DNA from: Pseudomonadota bacterium
GTDB taxonomy: Bacteria > Pseudomonadota > Alphaproteobacteria > Caulobacterales > Caulobacteraceae
Reading direction: 5' to 3'
NCBI GenBank assembly: GCA_018241995.1
Contig: JAFECT010000003.1
Coordinates: 310,001 to 374,000 of the forward strand
Length of the DNA: 64,000 nt
Shown piece after piece: positions 42,903-52,611 of the stretch. Positions within the stretch are counted from its first letter, which is position 1. Each line of letters opens with the position of its first letter. A program made the translations under genes and the position numbers. The notes beneath the pieces were generated by a model. That model had not been told where the DNA came from, searched no databases, and saw only the letters and a list, made by a program, of their open reading frames with translations.

Positions 42903-44312
42903 CTAGAAGAACACACCTGGGTTCATGATCCGCTTGGGATCGAGCGCGTCGCGGATGGCCCGCATGGCCTCGACCTGGACGTCGGATTTGTAGCGCAGGG
43001 CCTCCTGCGATTTCATCCGGCCGAGGCCGTGCTCGGCCGAGATCGAGCCGTCGTAGCGGGCGACGATGTCGTGGACGATGCGGGCGCCCTCATCGCGCAG
43101 GGCCGCGAAGGCCGTGGAGTCAGCGCCGACAGGCTGCAGCACGTCGTAGTGGACGTTGCCGTCGCCCACGTGGCCGAAGGCGACGACGCGGGCGCCGGGG
43201 TGGAAGCGCGCCACCGCCGCATTGGCTTCGTCCAGGAAGGCCGGGATGCGCGAGACCGGCACGGAGACGTCGTGCTTCCACTCTGCGCCTTCCGGCTTCT
43301 GGGCCGCGGAATGGTCCTCGCGGATGCGCCAGAAGGCGCGGACCTGCTGCTCGGACTGGGCGATGGCGGCGTCGAGGATCAGTTCCTGCTCGAAGGCGGC
43401 GGCCAGGAGGCGCTCCAGGCCGGCTTCCGCGCCGCCGGGTTCGCCCGAGGCCAGTTCGATCAGCACGTACCAGGGATAGGCGGTCGTGAAGGGATCGCGG
43501 GTGTCAGGGATGTTCTTCAGCACTAGCGCCAGGCCCTCGCGGCCCATCAGCTCGAAGGCGTCCACGCCACCGCCGGTCTCGGCCTTGGCGCGGAGCAGCA
43601 GTTCCACCGCCTTGGCGGGGCTTTCGACCGCGACCATGGCGGTGGCGCGCGAACGCATCAGGGGGAACAGCTTCAGGCTGGCGGCGGTGACGATGCCCAG
43701 CGTGCCCTCGGCGCCGATCAAGAGGTGCTTGAGGTCATAGCCGGTGTTGTCCTTCCTGAGGCGCTTCAGGCCGGCGAACACCTTGCCGTTGGGCAGGACG
43801 GCCTCGAGCCCCAGCACCAGGTCGCGCATCACGCCGTAGCGCAGCACCGCGATGCCGCCCGCGTTGGTCGAGATATTGCCGCCGACCGTGGCCGTGCCCT
43901 CGGCCGCCAGGGACAAGGGGAACAGGCGCTGGTGCGCCAGCGCGGCCTGCTGGGCCTCAAGCAGGGTCACCCCCGCCTCCACGATCATGCAATCGTCGGC
44001 CGGCGCCACTTCGCGCACCTTGTTGAGGCGCGAGGTGGAGACCAGCACCTCGCCATGGGGGATCTGGCCGCCGACCAGGCCGGTGTTGCCGCCTTGCGGC
44101 GTGATCGGCACGCCATGCTCGGCGCAGATGGCGACGACCGCTGAGACCTCGTCGGTGGACTTCGGCAGGGCCAGCAGCGGCGTCTCGCCCTTCCAGCGAC
44201 CGCGCCATTCGACCAGCTTGGCGTCCAGGCGCTGGGGATCGTCGGTCCAGCCGTCGGGGCCGAGCACGGCCTTGAGCTTGGAGATCACGTCTGCGGGCAC
44301 GGGCGCGGTCAT
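42903..44312 (-). CDS. FAD-linked 2-hydroxyacid dehydrogenase-like oxidoreductase
   Basis: This 469-residue flavoenzyme belongs to the FAD_binding_4/FAD-oxidase_C family with D-2-hydroxyglutarate and D-lactate dehydrogenases. The PCMH-type FAD domain has ITPQGGNTGLVGGQIP and LFPLSLAAEGTATVGGNISTNAGGIAVLRYG; the C-terminal domain has VVAFGHVGDGNVHYDV and SISAEHGLGRMKSQEAL. The His-x-Gly-Asp-Gly-Asn motif and EHG motif are those of the active site. ATG 44312 is chosen; an extension to 44576 would overlap the divergent Nudix gene. The substrate cannot be fixed from the sequence. Confidence 0.88.
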   Translation of the reverse strand: MTAPVPADVISKLKAVLGPDGWTDDPQRLDAKLVEWRGRWKGETPLLALPKSTDEVSAVVAICAEHGVPITPQGGNTGLVGGQIPHGEVLVSTSRLNKVREVAPADDCMIVEAGVTLLEAQQAALAHQRLFPLSLAAEGTATVGGNISTNAGGIAVLRYGVMRDLVLGLEAVLPNGKVFAGLKRLRKDNTGYDLKHLLIGAEGTLGIVTAASLKLFPLMRSRATAMVAVESPAKAVELLLRAKAETGGGVDAFELMGREGLALVLKNIPDTRDPFTTAYPWYVLIELASGEPGGAEAGLERLLAAAFEQELILDAAIAQSEQQVRAFWRIREDHSAAQKPEGAEWKHDVSVPVSRIPAFLDEANAAVARFHPGARVVAFGHVGDGNVHYDVLQPVGADSTAFAALRDEGARIVHDIVARYDGSISAEHGLGRMKSQEALRYKSDVQVEAMRAIRDALDPKRIMNPGVFF

Positions 44313-44379
44313 GGCGATTCCGGGGCTTGGGAGGCGGCGCACCATAGCCGCGCTCGCCGCGATGAGGTAGGCGGCTGGC

Positions 44380-44817
44380 ATGCAATCGCGCACCCCCGTT
44401 CCGGCCGTCGGCGTGGTCTGCCTGAGGGGCGGGCCGGGCGCGTGGGAGGTGCTGTTGATCCGCCGCGGCCGTCCGCCGCGCGTGGGCGAATGGAGCCTGC
44501 CGGGCGGGCGGCTGGAGTGGGGTGAGCGGGTCGAGGCGTGCGCCTTGCGTGAACTGGCGGAAGAGACCGGCGTCACCGCTGAACTCTGCGGACTGATCGA
44601 GGTGGTCGACGGGCTTTTCCCAGGCGAGGGCCGAGAGCCGGATCGGCACTATGTCCTGATCGACTTCGCCGCGCGGTGGATCTCGGGCGAGCCGGTCGCG
44701 GGCGATGACGCGGCCGAAGCCGCGTTCCATCCGCTGGACGCGATCGACGCCCTGGTCGACTGGTCGGAGACGCGCCGCATCATCCGCGCCGCCGCCGAGC
44801 TTCTATCCGCGCCCTGA
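44380..44817 (+). CDS. Nudix hydrolase
   Basis: This 145-residue Nudix enzyme hydrolyses a nucleoside diphosphate linked to another group. The Nudix box GGRLEWGERVEACALRELAEETGV agrees fully with G-x5-E-x7-REUxEExGU. PLDAIDALVDW and an opening VGVVCLRGGPGAWEVLLIRRG block complete the fold. The closest resemblance is to ADP-ribose pyrophosphatase-like or NADH-pyrophosphatase-like short forms, but the substrate is open. It is divergent from the FAD oxidoreductase gene (67 bp between starts). Confidence 0.92.
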   Translation: MQSRTPVPAVGVVCLRGGPGAWEVLLIRRGRPPRVGEWSLPGGRLEWGERVEACALRELAEETGVTAELCGLIEVVDGLFPGEGREPDRHYVLIDFAARWISGEPVAGDDAAEAAFHPLDAIDALVDWSETRRIIRAAAELLSAP

Positions 44818-45024
44818 TCAAGACCTGCGCGCAAACGCCGCTGGCGCCTGCAGATTTCATTAACCAACCAGGCGCAGCGTGGAATTCGAGCCGCGACCGG
44901 CGGCCGGCTGTCCCAAAACCTTACGGCGCCCGGCTTGCAGAGCGGCTTCGCGTCACAGGTTAGCGTCCTTTACGGCCTCAAATACCGCCGTTAGGGTCGC
45001 CCGCTTCGGAGTCGGGGTTCCGGA

Positions 45025-45372
45025 ATGTCCAAGCGTATCATTGTAGTAGCGTCTGCAGTTGCGGCGATCGGGGCCTTCGCCCTGGGTGTTCACGCCGAGA
45101 CGGGCGGCAAGCTCAGGTTCAATGTCGAGAACGACGCGGGCGCGGTCATGACCGGCTTGCAGATCGCTTCGGCCTCAGGCGGGTCGTGGAAGTCCGTCGA
45201 TCTGGACCAGGCCCATGTTAAGACCGGCGACAGCGCTGCGGCGCGGGTCAAAGGAGTCGGTCGCGAATGCCTCTACAACGTGCGCGCCGACTTCCAGGGC
45301 CGTCCCGCGTTGGAACAGGATGGCGTGGATCTCTGCGACCTGGACGCCGGCACCCTCGTCCTGAAGGACTGA
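45025..45372 (+). CDS. Small secreted protein of unknown function
   Basis: This 115-residue protein has a signal peptide (IIVVASAVAAIGAFALGVHAE) and a mature beta-rich part, GGKLRFNVENDAGAVMTGL followed by GSWKSVDLDQAHVKTGDSAA, ending with two cysteines (RECLYNV and VDLCDLD) that can pair. I recognise no named family. Its TGA stop overlaps a CTG that seems to start the TIGR02301 gene, so the two are probably coupled. About 200 bp upstream of it hold no gene and no feature I can name. Confidence 0.75.
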   Translation: MSKRIIVVASAVAAIGAFALGVHAETGGKLRFNVENDAGAVMTGLQIASASGGSWKSVDLDQAHVKTGDSAAARVKGVGRECLYNVRADFQGRPALEQDGVDLCDLDAGTLVLKD

Positions 45373-45719
45373 TTGCCGCGCTTCTGGCGCTCGCCGTCGC
45401 TTCGTCCAGTTCCGCCCAGGACCGCAGCCCCGAGGCGCGCAAGGCGCTGCTCGATCTCGCCTATGTTCTGGGCGAGGCCCACGCCCTGAAACAGGTCTGC
45501 CAGGCCGATGACGCGACCTGGCGCGCGCGCATGCAGCGCATGCTGGAGATCGAGGCGCCGGACGACGCTTTCAAGAACGACCTGACCCAGCGCTTCAACG
45601 ACGGCTTCAGCCGCGAGCGTGAGCAGTTCCCCCATTGCGACGCGAGGGTTCCTCCCGCCGAAAGCAAGGTCGCGGGCGAGGGCAAGCGGCTGTCGGAGAC
45701 CCTCTCACGAATACCGTAG
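45369..45719 (+). CDS. TIGR02301 family secreted protein
   Basis: This 116-residue protein matches the alphaproteobacterial TIGR02301 pattern: ARKALLDLAYVLGEAHALKQVCQADDATWRARMQRMLEIEAPD, then RFNDGFSREREQFPHCDARV. The signal peptide LIAALLALAVASSSSAQ is complete only when translation begins at CTG 45369, which overlaps the preceding TGA as CTGA. An AAGGA sequence lies immediately before this CTG; an ATT at 45372 is another possibility. The only ATG in frame, 45267, would put 34 basic residues in front of the signal. The function is unknown. Confidence 0.8.
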   Translation: MIAALLALAVASSSSAQDRSPEARKALLDLAYVLGEAHALKQVCQADDATWRARMQRMLEIEAPDDAFKNDLTQRFNDGFSREREQFPHCDARVPPAESKVAGEGKRLSETLSRIP

Positions 45720-45772
45720 CGTGCAGCCTGGGGCGGATGTAGGCTCCCGGGCGAAACGAGACGGGGGTTCGA

Positions 45773-46741
45773 ATGGTCGTGCAGATCCTGGTGCTGGGCC
45801 TTATCGCCCTAGCGCTCATTGTTGCCTTCGGATCGATCAAGATGGTGCCGCAGGGCCGTGAGTACACGGTTCAGCGCTTCGGCAAGTACACCCGCACCCT
45901 CAAGCCCGGCATCTCGATCCTGACGCCCTTCGTCGAGGGCGTGGGCCGGCGCATGAACATGATGGAACAGGTGCTCGACATCCCGCAGCAGGAGGTCATC
46001 ACCAAGGACAACGCCGGCATCAAGGTCGACGCGGTAGTGTTCATCCAGGTGATTGACGCGGCTTCTGCCGCCTATCGCGTGGACAACCTGATCTATGCGA
46101 TCCAGCAGCTGACCCAGACCAACCTGCGCACCGTGGTGGGCTCGATGGACATGGACGAGGTGCTGTCCAAGCGCGACGCCATCAACTCGCGCCTCCTGAC
46201 CGCCATCGACGCGGCGACCGAGCCCTGGGGCGTGAAGGTCAACCGCATCGAGATCAAGGACCTGACGCCGCCGCAGGACATCACCAACGCCATGGCGCGC
46301 CAGATGAAGGCCGAGCGCGAGAAGCGGGCGGTGATCACCGAGGCCGAGGGCGAGAAACAGGCCGCGATCGCGCGCGCCGAGGGCGCCAAGCAGTCCGCCA
46401 TCCTCCAGGCCGAGGGCCGCAAGGAAGCCGCGTCGCGGGACGCCGAGGCCCGCGAGCGTCTGGCCGGCGCCGAGGCCCAGGCCACCAAGGTCGTTTCGGA
46501 AGCGATCAAGGACGGTAACGTCAACGCCATCAACTACTTCGTGGCCCAGAAATACGTCGACGCGTTCGCTCAGCTGGCCGCTTCGCCCCAGGCCAAGACG
46601 GTGATCGTGCCGGCCGAGATGTCGTCGCTGGTCGGCTCGGTGGCGGGCATCGGGGAACTGGTCAAGGCGGCGGGCCGCGCCGTAGGATCGTCGGACGGCC
46701 CGCCGGCTCCGCGTCCGGCCCCGGCGCCGAAGAAGACCTGA
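45773..46741 (+). CDS. SPFH/Band 7 membrane protein (QmcA-like)
   Basis: This 322-residue protein has one N-terminal membrane helix ([21 protein letters not shown]), a Band 7/SPFH domain ([55 protein letters not shown]), and then a coiled-coil of heptad-like Ala/Glu repeats ([20 protein letters not shown]...). It resembles QmcA (YbbK) and stomatin. The gene is directly followed by an NfeD gene (22 bp), its usual partner. Together they probably organise membrane microdomains or protein quality control. Confidence 0.92.
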   Translation: MVVQILVLGLIALALIVAFGSIKMVPQGREYTVQRFGKYTRTLKPGISILTPFVEGVGRRMNMMEQVLDIPQQEVITKDNAGIKVDAVVFIQVIDAASAAYRVDNLIYAIQQLTQTNLRTVVGSMDMDEVLSKRDAINSRLLTAIDAATEPWGVKVNRIEIKDLTPPQDITNAMARQMKAEREKRAVITEAEGEKQAAIARAEGAKQSAILQAEGRKEAASRDAEARERLAGAEAQATKVVSEAIKDGNVNAINYFVAQKYVDAFAQLAASPQAKTVIVPAEMSSLVGSVAGIGELVKAAGRAVGSSDGPPAPRPAPAPKKT

Positions 46742-46763
46742 GACGCAGAGAAACGAGGTCCCC

Positions 46764-47219
46764 ATGGGTTCGCTCGCAGATCTCATGACCCAGCCGTTCT
46801 GGGTATGGCTGGCCGTCGGCGTGGTGCTGCTGGCGGCGGAAGCCGCGACCGGCTCCGGCTGGCTCCTGTGGCCGGCGGCCTCGGCCGGTGTGGTGGCGCT
46901 GCTGTCGGTGATCGGTCTGCCGCTGGGCATGCCCGGCCAGATCGCCGTCTTCGCGATCCTGACCGTGGTCACCACCTTCCTGGCGCGGCGCTATCTGGTG
47001 CGCGCGCCCGCCGCCGACCCGGACATCAACGACCAGGGCCAACGCCTGCTCGGGAAGGTCGGCGAGGCCCGCGAAGCCTTCGTCGACGGCCGCGGCCGGG
47101 CCTTCGTCAACGGCGCGGAGTGGCCCGCGGATCTGGAGAGCGGCGGGGAGCTGAAGGTTGGCGCCAGGGTGGTGGTCACCGCCATCAACGGTCCGCGCCT
47201 GACCGTTAAGCCGGCCTAG
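46764..47219 (+). CDS. NfeD family membrane protein
   Basis: This 151-residue inner-membrane protein has about three hydrophobic segments (PFWVWLAVGVVLLAAEAAT; WLLWPAASAGVVALLSVIGL; GQIAVFAILTVVTTFLA) and a C-terminal OB-fold soluble domain (LLGKVGEAREAFVDGRGRAFVNGAEWPADLE). It is the short NfeD (YbbJ) form without a protease domain, the usual partner of QmcA/stomatin-like proteins. The gene pair forms a two-gene operon. Confidence 0.9.
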   Translation: MGSLADLMTQPFWVWLAVGVVLLAAEAATGSGWLLWPAASAGVVALLSVIGLPLGMPGQIAVFAILTVVTTFLARRYLVRAPAADPDINDQGQRLLGKVGEAREAFVDGRGRAFVNGAEWPADLESGGELKVGARVVVTAINGPRLTVKPA

Positions 47220-47235
47220 TGGCGCCATCCCGCGG

Positions 47236-47895
47236 ATGAAGCTCGCGATCGTTCGTACACTCTTGCTGCTCGCGCTCCCGACCAGCGCCGTCGCGCAAAC
47301 GCGCCTCGATCAGGATGAGCCGCGCGCGCGGCAGGAGGCGAGCGCGGACGTCGACGCGCCGATCCCAAGGATCGACTACCGACTGGTGATGGCGAACCCG
47401 GAGCGCTACGGGCCGCTCGAATACACGGAAACCATTCAGTCACTATGGGGCCGCGGCGACCGGCTTCGCGCGTTCTTCTGGTACCAGGTCTTCGCGACGC
47501 GTCTGGGCGTCATGCTGGAAATCGCGGCCGCGCAACCCTCCGAGGACAGGTCGGAGGACGGTACGCGGGGTGAATTGGAAATGCCGCTGATGCTGCGCCT
47601 GGCGGGCGCAAGACCTATGACGTGGGCCTATAGCGATCCTGAGATGGCCAACGCAGTGGTCATGCGGGCTATGGCCTACGAGAGCCGTTTGCCGCCCCCG
47701 CCCGCTTTTGCTGCTCGAGGGCTTTGGGGGTCGAACGTCGGTGAGGCGAGAAAGCGCTTGTCCGAAATGGCGGTGGAGCAGATGAGGTCCGGCGTGTTGA
47801 GCCCCGAGACAGCGAGAATGCGGTTCAGGGCCAAAGGCCAGTACGTGGGTCCTTGGCGCGATGCGGGGGAGCCTCTGCAGGATGACTGGCGGTAG
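47236..47895 (+). CDS. Secreted protein of unknown function
   Basis: This 219-residue protein has a signal peptide (LAIVRTLLLLALPTSAVAQ) and a mainly helical, charged mature part with no recognised domain. It has no cysteines. It may be cotranscribed with the NfeD gene (16 bp before it). Coding bias is good throughout. Confidence 0.65.
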   Translation: MKLAIVRTLLLLALPTSAVAQTRLDQDEPRARQEASADVDAPIPRIDYRLVMANPERYGPLEYTETIQSLWGRGDRLRAFFWYQVFATRLGVMLEIAAAQPSEDRSEDGTRGELEMPLMLRLAGARPMTWAYSDPEMANAVVMRAMAYESRLPPPPAFAARGLWGSNVGEARKRLSEMAVEQMRSGVLSPETARMRFRAKGQYVGPWRDAGEPLQDDWR

Positions 47896-47922
47896 CGCGA
47901 TTGTCCGCATCCAGGTTGTAGC

Positions 47923-48285
47923 CTAGCAGCCCGCCGAATCCTCAGTCGCGGCGATATCCTCGAGCAGCGCCGTCAGCAGCGCGTAGTCGATCTGCTCCGG
48001 CTTGCGGTAGCGGAAGCAACCCTTGCCGGGGTCGCCACCCATCTGTTCGATCAGGCCCAGTCGCGTCGCCGCGCCCCTCAGGCCGTAGAGCGCCAGGTAT
48101 TGCTTCTGGTTGGCGAAGGCGACGTAGCCCTCGCCGCGGCTGTAGGCGGCCATGCCCCACTTCATCTCTTCGGCATGATCGGGCAGGTGTTCGCGGCAGA
48201 GCGCGCGCAGGCGTTCGAGCGCGGGGCGGCGCGTGTCGTCGGCCTCGGCGATATAGGCGTCCACGGTCGTGGCTTTGGACTGCAT
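47923..48285 (-). CDS. DUF1801 family protein
   Basis: This 120-residue cytoplasmic protein is of the DUF1801/YdhG type: TVDAYIAEADDTRRPALERLRALC at the start, HAEEMKWGMAAYSRGEGYVAFANQKQYLALYG in the middle, and GCFRYRKPEQIDYALLTALL at the end. The family's function is not established; some members are linked to iron or stress. ATG 48285 is chosen over 48303. Confidence 0.85.
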   Translation of the reverse strand: MQSKATTVDAYIAEADDTRRPALERLRALCREHLPDHAEEMKWGMAAYSRGEGYVAFANQKQYLALYGLRGAATRLGLIEQMGGDPGKGCFRYRKPEQIDYALLTALLEDIAATEDSAGC

Positions 48286-48324
48286 GGCTGACCCCCTCGG
48301 CAATGCGAGCGGAGTTTGCGCCGC

Positions 48325-48774
48325 TCAGGCCTTGTTCGCCAGCATCTCGTCGATGCCCCGGTTGGCCAGCTGGTCGGCGCGCTCGTTCAGCTCGTGGCCG
48401 GCATGGCCCTTCACCCAGCGCCATTTCACCTCGTGGCGGCGGCGCGCTTCATCGAGCTGAATCCACAGGTCGTCGTTCTTGACCGGCTTCTTGTCGGCAG
48501 TCTTCCAGCCGCGAGCCTTCCAGCCGTGGATCCACTCGGTGATGCCCTGCATCACGTATTTGGAGTCGGTGTGCAGCTCGACCGCACAGGGCTTCTTGAG
48601 CGCGCCCAGCGCCTGGATCGCGGCCATCAACTCCATGCGGTTGTTGGTGGTGTGGTCCTCGGAGCCCCACAGCTCCTTCTCCTGCTCGCCGTAGAGCAGC
48701 AGGGCGCCCCAGCCTCCGGGCCCCGGATTCCCGCGGCAGGCGCCGTCCGTGTAGATGATCACTGAGGGGGGCAA
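48325..48774 (-). CDS. rnhA: Ribonuclease HI
   Basis: This 149-residue endonuclease cleaves the RNA strand of RNA/DNA hybrids. The four catalytic acids are present: Asp10 in [14 protein letters not shown], Glu48 in [10 protein letters not shown], Asp70 in [12 protein letters not shown] and the last Asp in [25 protein letters not shown] carries the flexible-loop His. The length is normal. It is on the same strand as ispH and separated from it by a 250-bp gap containing a long inverted repeat. Confidence 0.96.
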   Translation of the reverse strand: MPPSVIIYTDGACRGNPGPGGWGALLLYGEQEKELWGSEDHTTNNRMELMAAIQALGALKKPCAVELHTDSKYVMQGITEWIHGWKARGWKTADKKPVKNDDLWIQLDEARRRHEVKWRWVKGHAGHELNERADQLANRGIDEMLANKA

Positions 48775-48841
48775 GGGTACGAACGCCTTTCGAATCGGGA
48801 GCGCCGACGTTCATGGTCGAGCAGCCCTAACCTTACAACTG

Positions 48842-49006
48842 CCGTCATCCTCGGAGCGGAGGCGAAGCCGGAGACCCGAGGACCCAGCAGCTCCCGAACT
48901 CAACGCTGCGTGCGACGGCAAACCGAAGGGCGCCCAGCTTCAAGCAAGATTCGCTGCTGGGTCCTCGGGTCTACGCGCCTTCGGCGCTTCGCTCCGAGGA
49001 TGACGG
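48842..49006. repeat. Long inverted-repeat element between ispH and rnhA
   Basis: The left arm 48842-48891 begins CCGTCATCCTCGGAGCG and ends CGAGGACCCAGCAGC. The right arm 48953-49006 is its inverse with a 4-base length difference in the middle. The outer 15-17 bp and inner 15 bp are identical; the 61-bp centre is unrelated. The core GTCATCCTCGG...CCGAGGACCCAGCA resembles palindromic repeats widespread in alphaproteobacterial genomes. In ispH mRNA it could form a very large hairpin. Confidence 0.75.
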
Positions 49007-49024
49007 AAATAGAGATGTGTTAGC

Positions 49025-49996
49025 CTAGTCCACCAGCACGCGCGGCAGTTTGAAGGTCACCGTCTCGCGCGCGCTCGGGTCCTCTTCGACTACGGCGTCG
49101 AAGCGGGCGGCGATGGCTGCGACAAGGTCCTCGATCAACCGCTCGGGGGCCGAGGCTCCGGCGGTGACGCCCACGGTCCTGGCGCCGTCGAACCAGGCCC
49201 AGTCCACCTGGCTGGCGTCGTCGATCAGGCGCGCATCGCTCGCGCCGGCGCGCAGGGCCACCTCGACCAGACGCTGGGAGTTCGAGGAGTTCTGTGAGCC
49301 GATCACCAGCACCAGGTCGCAGGCCTCGGCCATGCGCTTGACCGCCTCCTGGCGGTTGGTGGTGGCGTAGCAGATGTCTTCCTTGTGCGGCGCCTGCATG
49401 GCGGGAAAGCGCCGGCGCAGGGTCGAGACGATGCCGATCGTGTCGTCGACCGAAAGGGTGGTCTGGGTGACGTAGGCGAGCTTGGCCGGATCGCGCGGCA
49501 TGAAGGCTTCCGCGTCAGCCACGGTCTCCAGCAGGGTCACCGCGCCCTCGGGCAGTTGGCCGAGCGTGCCGATCACCTCGGGGTGTCCGGCGTGGCCGAT
49601 CAGCACGATTTCGAAGCCGGCCTGATAGTGGCGCTCGGCGTCCAGGTGCACCTTGGAGACCAGGGGGCAGGTGGCGTCGAGGTACAGCATCTGCCGCTCG
49701 CGGGCGGCGGCGGGCACGGACTTCGGCACCCCGTGGGCGGAGAACACCACCGGCCGCTCGACCGGAACCTCGTCCAGCTCGTCCACGAACACGGCGCCGA
49801 GCGCCCTCAGCCGCTCGACCACGTGCTTGTTGTGCACGATCTCGTGGCGGACATAGACCGGCGCGCCGTACTTCTCGACCGCGCGCTCGACGATCTGGAT
49901 GGCCCGGTCCACGCCTGCGCAGAAGCCGCGCGGGGCGGCGAGCAGGATGCGGATCGGCCGAACAGCCGGCGCGGGGATGGAGGAGGGCGCGTTCAT
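49025..49996 (-). CDS. ispH: 4-Hydroxy-3-methylbut-2-enyl diphosphate reductase
   Basis: This 323-residue enzyme carries out the last step of the MEP isoprenoid pathway, giving IPP and DMAPP. The three Fe-S cysteines are in [25 protein letters not shown] and [12 protein letters not shown]. The family's [21 protein letters not shown] and QTTLSVDDT blocks are present, with the late [17 protein letters not shown]. The length is normal. A single gene follows only after a 250-bp gap with a large inverted repeat. Confidence 0.96.
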   Translation of the reverse strand: MNAPSSIPAPAVRPIRILLAAPRGFCAGVDRAIQIVERAVEKYGAPVYVRHEIVHNKHVVERLRALGAVFVDELDEVPVERPVVFSAHGVPKSVPAAARERQMLYLDATCPLVSKVHLDAERHYQAGFEIVLIGHAGHPEVIGTLGQLPEGAVTLLETVADAEAFMPRDPAKLAYVTQTTLSVDDTIGIVSTLRRRFPAMQAPHKEDICYATTNRQEAVKRMAEACDLVLVIGSQNSSNSQRLVEVALRAGASDARLIDDASQVDWAWFDGARTVGVTAGASAPERLIEDLVAAIAARFDAVVEEDPSARETVTFKLPRVLVD

Positions 49997-50165
49997 CGCC
50001 GCCTATCTAATGCGCTTCCGTGGAAACCGATACGGGGCTTGACGCCGCGAGCCGCTACCCCTGTGGCCATAGGTTCGTTGCGGCGTCGCGGTTTAGCCTT
50101 TATCACGGGCGATAGACGAACCTCCCGCCCGCCACACGGGCCGCCTGATCGCGGAAACCTAATTC

Positions 50166-50864
50166 ATGCGTCGCCTTCTCCTGCTTCTGAGCGCCGTTTC
50201 GGTCGCCTCGGCCGTCCTGCCGGCCACCCAGGCCTATGCGCAGCAGACCCGCCGTGAGCGTGAAGAGGAGCAGCGCTCCAAGGCCGAGAAGGAAAAGGCC
50301 GAGAAGGAAAAGCAGCGCAAGAAGGACCAGAAGGCCCCCGCGCCGCTGCAGCCGCGCCTGGCCTCCGGCCCCTGCCCCTATGTGAAGGTGCTCTACGACG
50401 CCGGCCGTGACGTCGAGTTCAAGGACAACAAGGAATCGCTGGCCCAGGTCGCCTACACCGGCGAGATCGACGGCGTGTCTTCCGACTGCGCCTACAAGGG
50501 CGACGAGCCGATCCAAGTGGCGGTGAACGTGCTGTTCGCCCTTGGCCGCGGCCCGCAGGCCGAAAGCGCAGAGAAGAACTACCGCTATTGGGTCGCGGTC
50601 ACCGACCGTAACCGCGCGGTGATCAACAAGGAATATTTCGACCTGCGCGTTCGCTTCCCGGAAGGCAAGGACCGCGTCTACGCCACCGAAATCATCAAGG
50701 ACATCGAGATCCCGCGCGCCTCGGCCTCGGTCGCGGGCAACAACTTCGAGATCCTGGTCGGCTTCGACGTCACGCCTCAGCAGGCGGAGTTCAACGTCGA
50801 GGGCAAGCGTTTCCACATCAACGCGGTGTCCTCCGCCGACGCGAGCGCCGCGCCTAAGCAATGA
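50166..50864 (+). CDS. Secreted protein with a charged helix, coupled to argS
   Basis: This 232-residue protein has a signal peptide ([23 protein letters not shown]) and then a highly charged helix ([20 protein letters not shown]) at about 29-55. A beta-rich domain with [16 protein letters not shown] and FALGRGP blocks follows, with two cysteines (GPCPYV and SSDCAYK) that may pair. I do not recognise a named family, though it looks conserved. Its stop overlaps the argS start codon (ATGA), so both genes are translationally coupled. Why an exported protein is coupled to a tRNA synthetase is not clear. Confidence 0.75.
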   Translation: MRRLLLLLSAVSVASAVLPATQAYAQQTRREREEEQRSKAEKEKAEKEKQRKKDQKAPAPLQPRLASGPCPYVKVLYDAGRDVEFKDNKESLAQVAYTGEIDGVSSDCAYKGDEPIQVAVNVLFALGRGPQAESAEKNYRYWVAVTDRNRAVINKEYFDLRVRFPEGKDRVYATEIIKDIEIPRASASVAGNNFEILVGFDVTPQQAEFNVEGKRFHINAVSSADASAAPKQ

Positions 50865-52606
50865 GCGATCTGAAGCAGGCCCTCGGCGAAGCGGCCTCGG
50901 CCGCCTTCGCGGCCGAAGGCGTGGATGCGGCGTTCGGGCGGGTGACCGCCTCGGACCGTCCCGACCTGGCCGATTTCCAGTGCAACGGCGCGCTCGCCGC
51001 CGCCAAGGCGATGCGCGCCAATCCGCGTGAGCTGGCCGCCAAGGTGGTCGACCGGTTGAAGGGCGATGCGCGCCTGGCCTCGATCGAGATCGCGGGGCCC
51101 GGCTTCATCAATTTCAAGCTGACCGACGCGGCCCTGGCCGGACGCGCCCAGGCCATCGCCGACGACGCCCGCGTCGGCGCCGAGACCGTGGCCGAACCCC
51201 GCCGGGTAGTGATCGACTACGGCGGCCCGAACGTGGCCAAGCCCATGCACGTGGGCCACCTGCGCGCCTCGATCATCGGCGAGGCGCTGAAGCGCATCTT
51301 CCGCTTCCGCGGCGACACTGTCTGGGGTGACGCCCACTTCGGCGACTGGGGCTTCCAGATGGGGCTCCTGATCGCGGTGATCGAGGAGGAGGCGGCGTCG
51401 AAGGGCGTCTCTGTCGACCAGGTGCTCGAGACCATCGACCTCGATCGGCTGAGCGAAATCTATCCGGCCGCCTCCGCGCGGGTGAAGGAAGACCCGGCCT
51501 TCCGCGACCTGGCCCGCCAGAAGACCGCCAAGCTCCAATCCGGCGACGAAGGCTATCGCGCGGTCTGGAAACGGCTGCACGACATCTCGATGGTGGCCCT
51601 GACGCGCGATTTCGATGCGCTGGGCGTGCACTTCGACCTGTGGAAGGGCGAGAGCGACGCGGACCCCTTCATCCCGGCCATGGTCGAGGACTTGAAGGCC
51701 AAGGGCCTGCTGGAGCCCGACCAGGGCGCCATGATCGTGCGGGTGGCGCGCGAGGGCGACAAACGCGAGCTGCCGCCCCTGCTGGTGGTCTCGTCCGAAG
51801 GCTCGTCGATGTACGGGACCACCGACGTGGCCACCATCGTCGAGCGCCGGCAGGAGCAGGATCCCCAGCTGATCCTCTATGTCGTGGACGCGCGCCAGTC
51901 GGACCACTTCGAGCAGGTGTTCCGCGTCGCCTACCTGGCGGGCTACGCGCCGGAGGGCTCGCTGGAGCATCTGGGCTTCGGCACCATGAACGGCCCGGAC
52001 GGCAAGCCCTTCAAGACCCGCGCGGGCGGGGTGCTGAAGCTCGGCGACCTGATCGAGATGGCGCGGGACAAGGCGCGAGCGCGCCTGCGCGAGGCCGACC
52101 TGGGTTCGGAACTGCCCGCCGAAGAGTTCGAGGCCACCGCCCACAAGGTGGCGGTCGCGGCGCTGAAGTTCGCCGACCTCTCCAACTTCCGGGGCACCAG
52201 CTACATCTTCGACCTCGACCGCTTCACCAGCTTCGAAGGCAAGACCGGCCCGTACCTGCTGTACCAGGCGGTGCGGATCAAATCCCTGCTGCGCAAGGCG
52301 CGCGACGAGGGCCATGCCTCCGGCCCGATCCGCATCGCCGAGCCGGCCGAGCGCGACCTGGCCCTGACCCTGGACGCTTTCGAGACCGCGCTGGAAGACG
52401 CCTACGACAAGCGCGCGCCCAACTACATCGCCGAGCACGCCTACCGCCTGAGCCAGAGCTTCTCGAAGTTCTACGCCGCCTGCCCGGTGCTGGCGGCTCC
52501 CGACGGCGAGACCCGCGCCTCGCGCCTGCGCCTGGCCGAGGCGACCCTGGCGCAGCTGGAACAGGCGCTGCAGCTCCTGGGCATCGAGACGCCGGAGCGG
52601 ATGTAG
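50861..52606 (+). CDS. argS: Arginyl-tRNA synthetase
   Basis: This 581-residue class I synthetase charges tRNA-Arg. The ArgS N-terminal additional domain is followed by the catalytic core with the HIGH-type [35 protein letters not shown], and [36 protein letters not shown] replaces the usual KMSK, which many ArgS lack. The DALR anticodon-binding domain ends the protein ([15 protein letters not shown], then [10 protein letters not shown]). The start overlaps the preceding stop by 4 bp. Confidence 0.97.
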   Translation: MSDLKQALGEAASAAFAAEGVDAAFGRVTASDRPDLADFQCNGALAAAKAMRANPRELAAKVVDRLKGDARLASIEIAGPGFINFKLTDAALAGRAQAIADDARVGAETVAEPRRVVIDYGGPNVAKPMHVGHLRASIIGEALKRIFRFRGDTVWGDAHFGDWGFQMGLLIAVIEEEAASKGVSVDQVLETIDLDRLSEIYPAASARVKEDPAFRDLARQKTAKLQSGDEGYRAVWKRLHDISMVALTRDFDALGVHFDLWKGESDADPFIPAMVEDLKAKGLLEPDQGAMIVRVAREGDKRELPPLLVVSSEGSSMYGTTDVATIVERRQEQDPQLILYVVDARQSDHFEQVFRVAYLAGYAPEGSLEHLGFGTMNGPDGKPFKTRAGGVLKLGDLIEMARDKARARLREADLGSELPAEEFEATAHKVAVAALKFADLSNFRGTSYIFDLDRFTSFEGKTGPYLLYQAVRIKSLLRKARDEGHASGPIRIAEPAERDLALTLDAFETALEDAYDKRAPNYIAEHAYRLSQSFSKFYAACPVLAAPDGETRASRLRLAEATLAQLEQALQLLGIETPERM

Positions 52607-52611
52607 GGCGC

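Noticed and set aside
44818..45024. A tRNA or riboswitch in the gap before the small secreted gene
   Set aside because: No cloverleaf, T-loop motif (GGTTCGA) or known aptamer core could be found; only GC-rich sequence.
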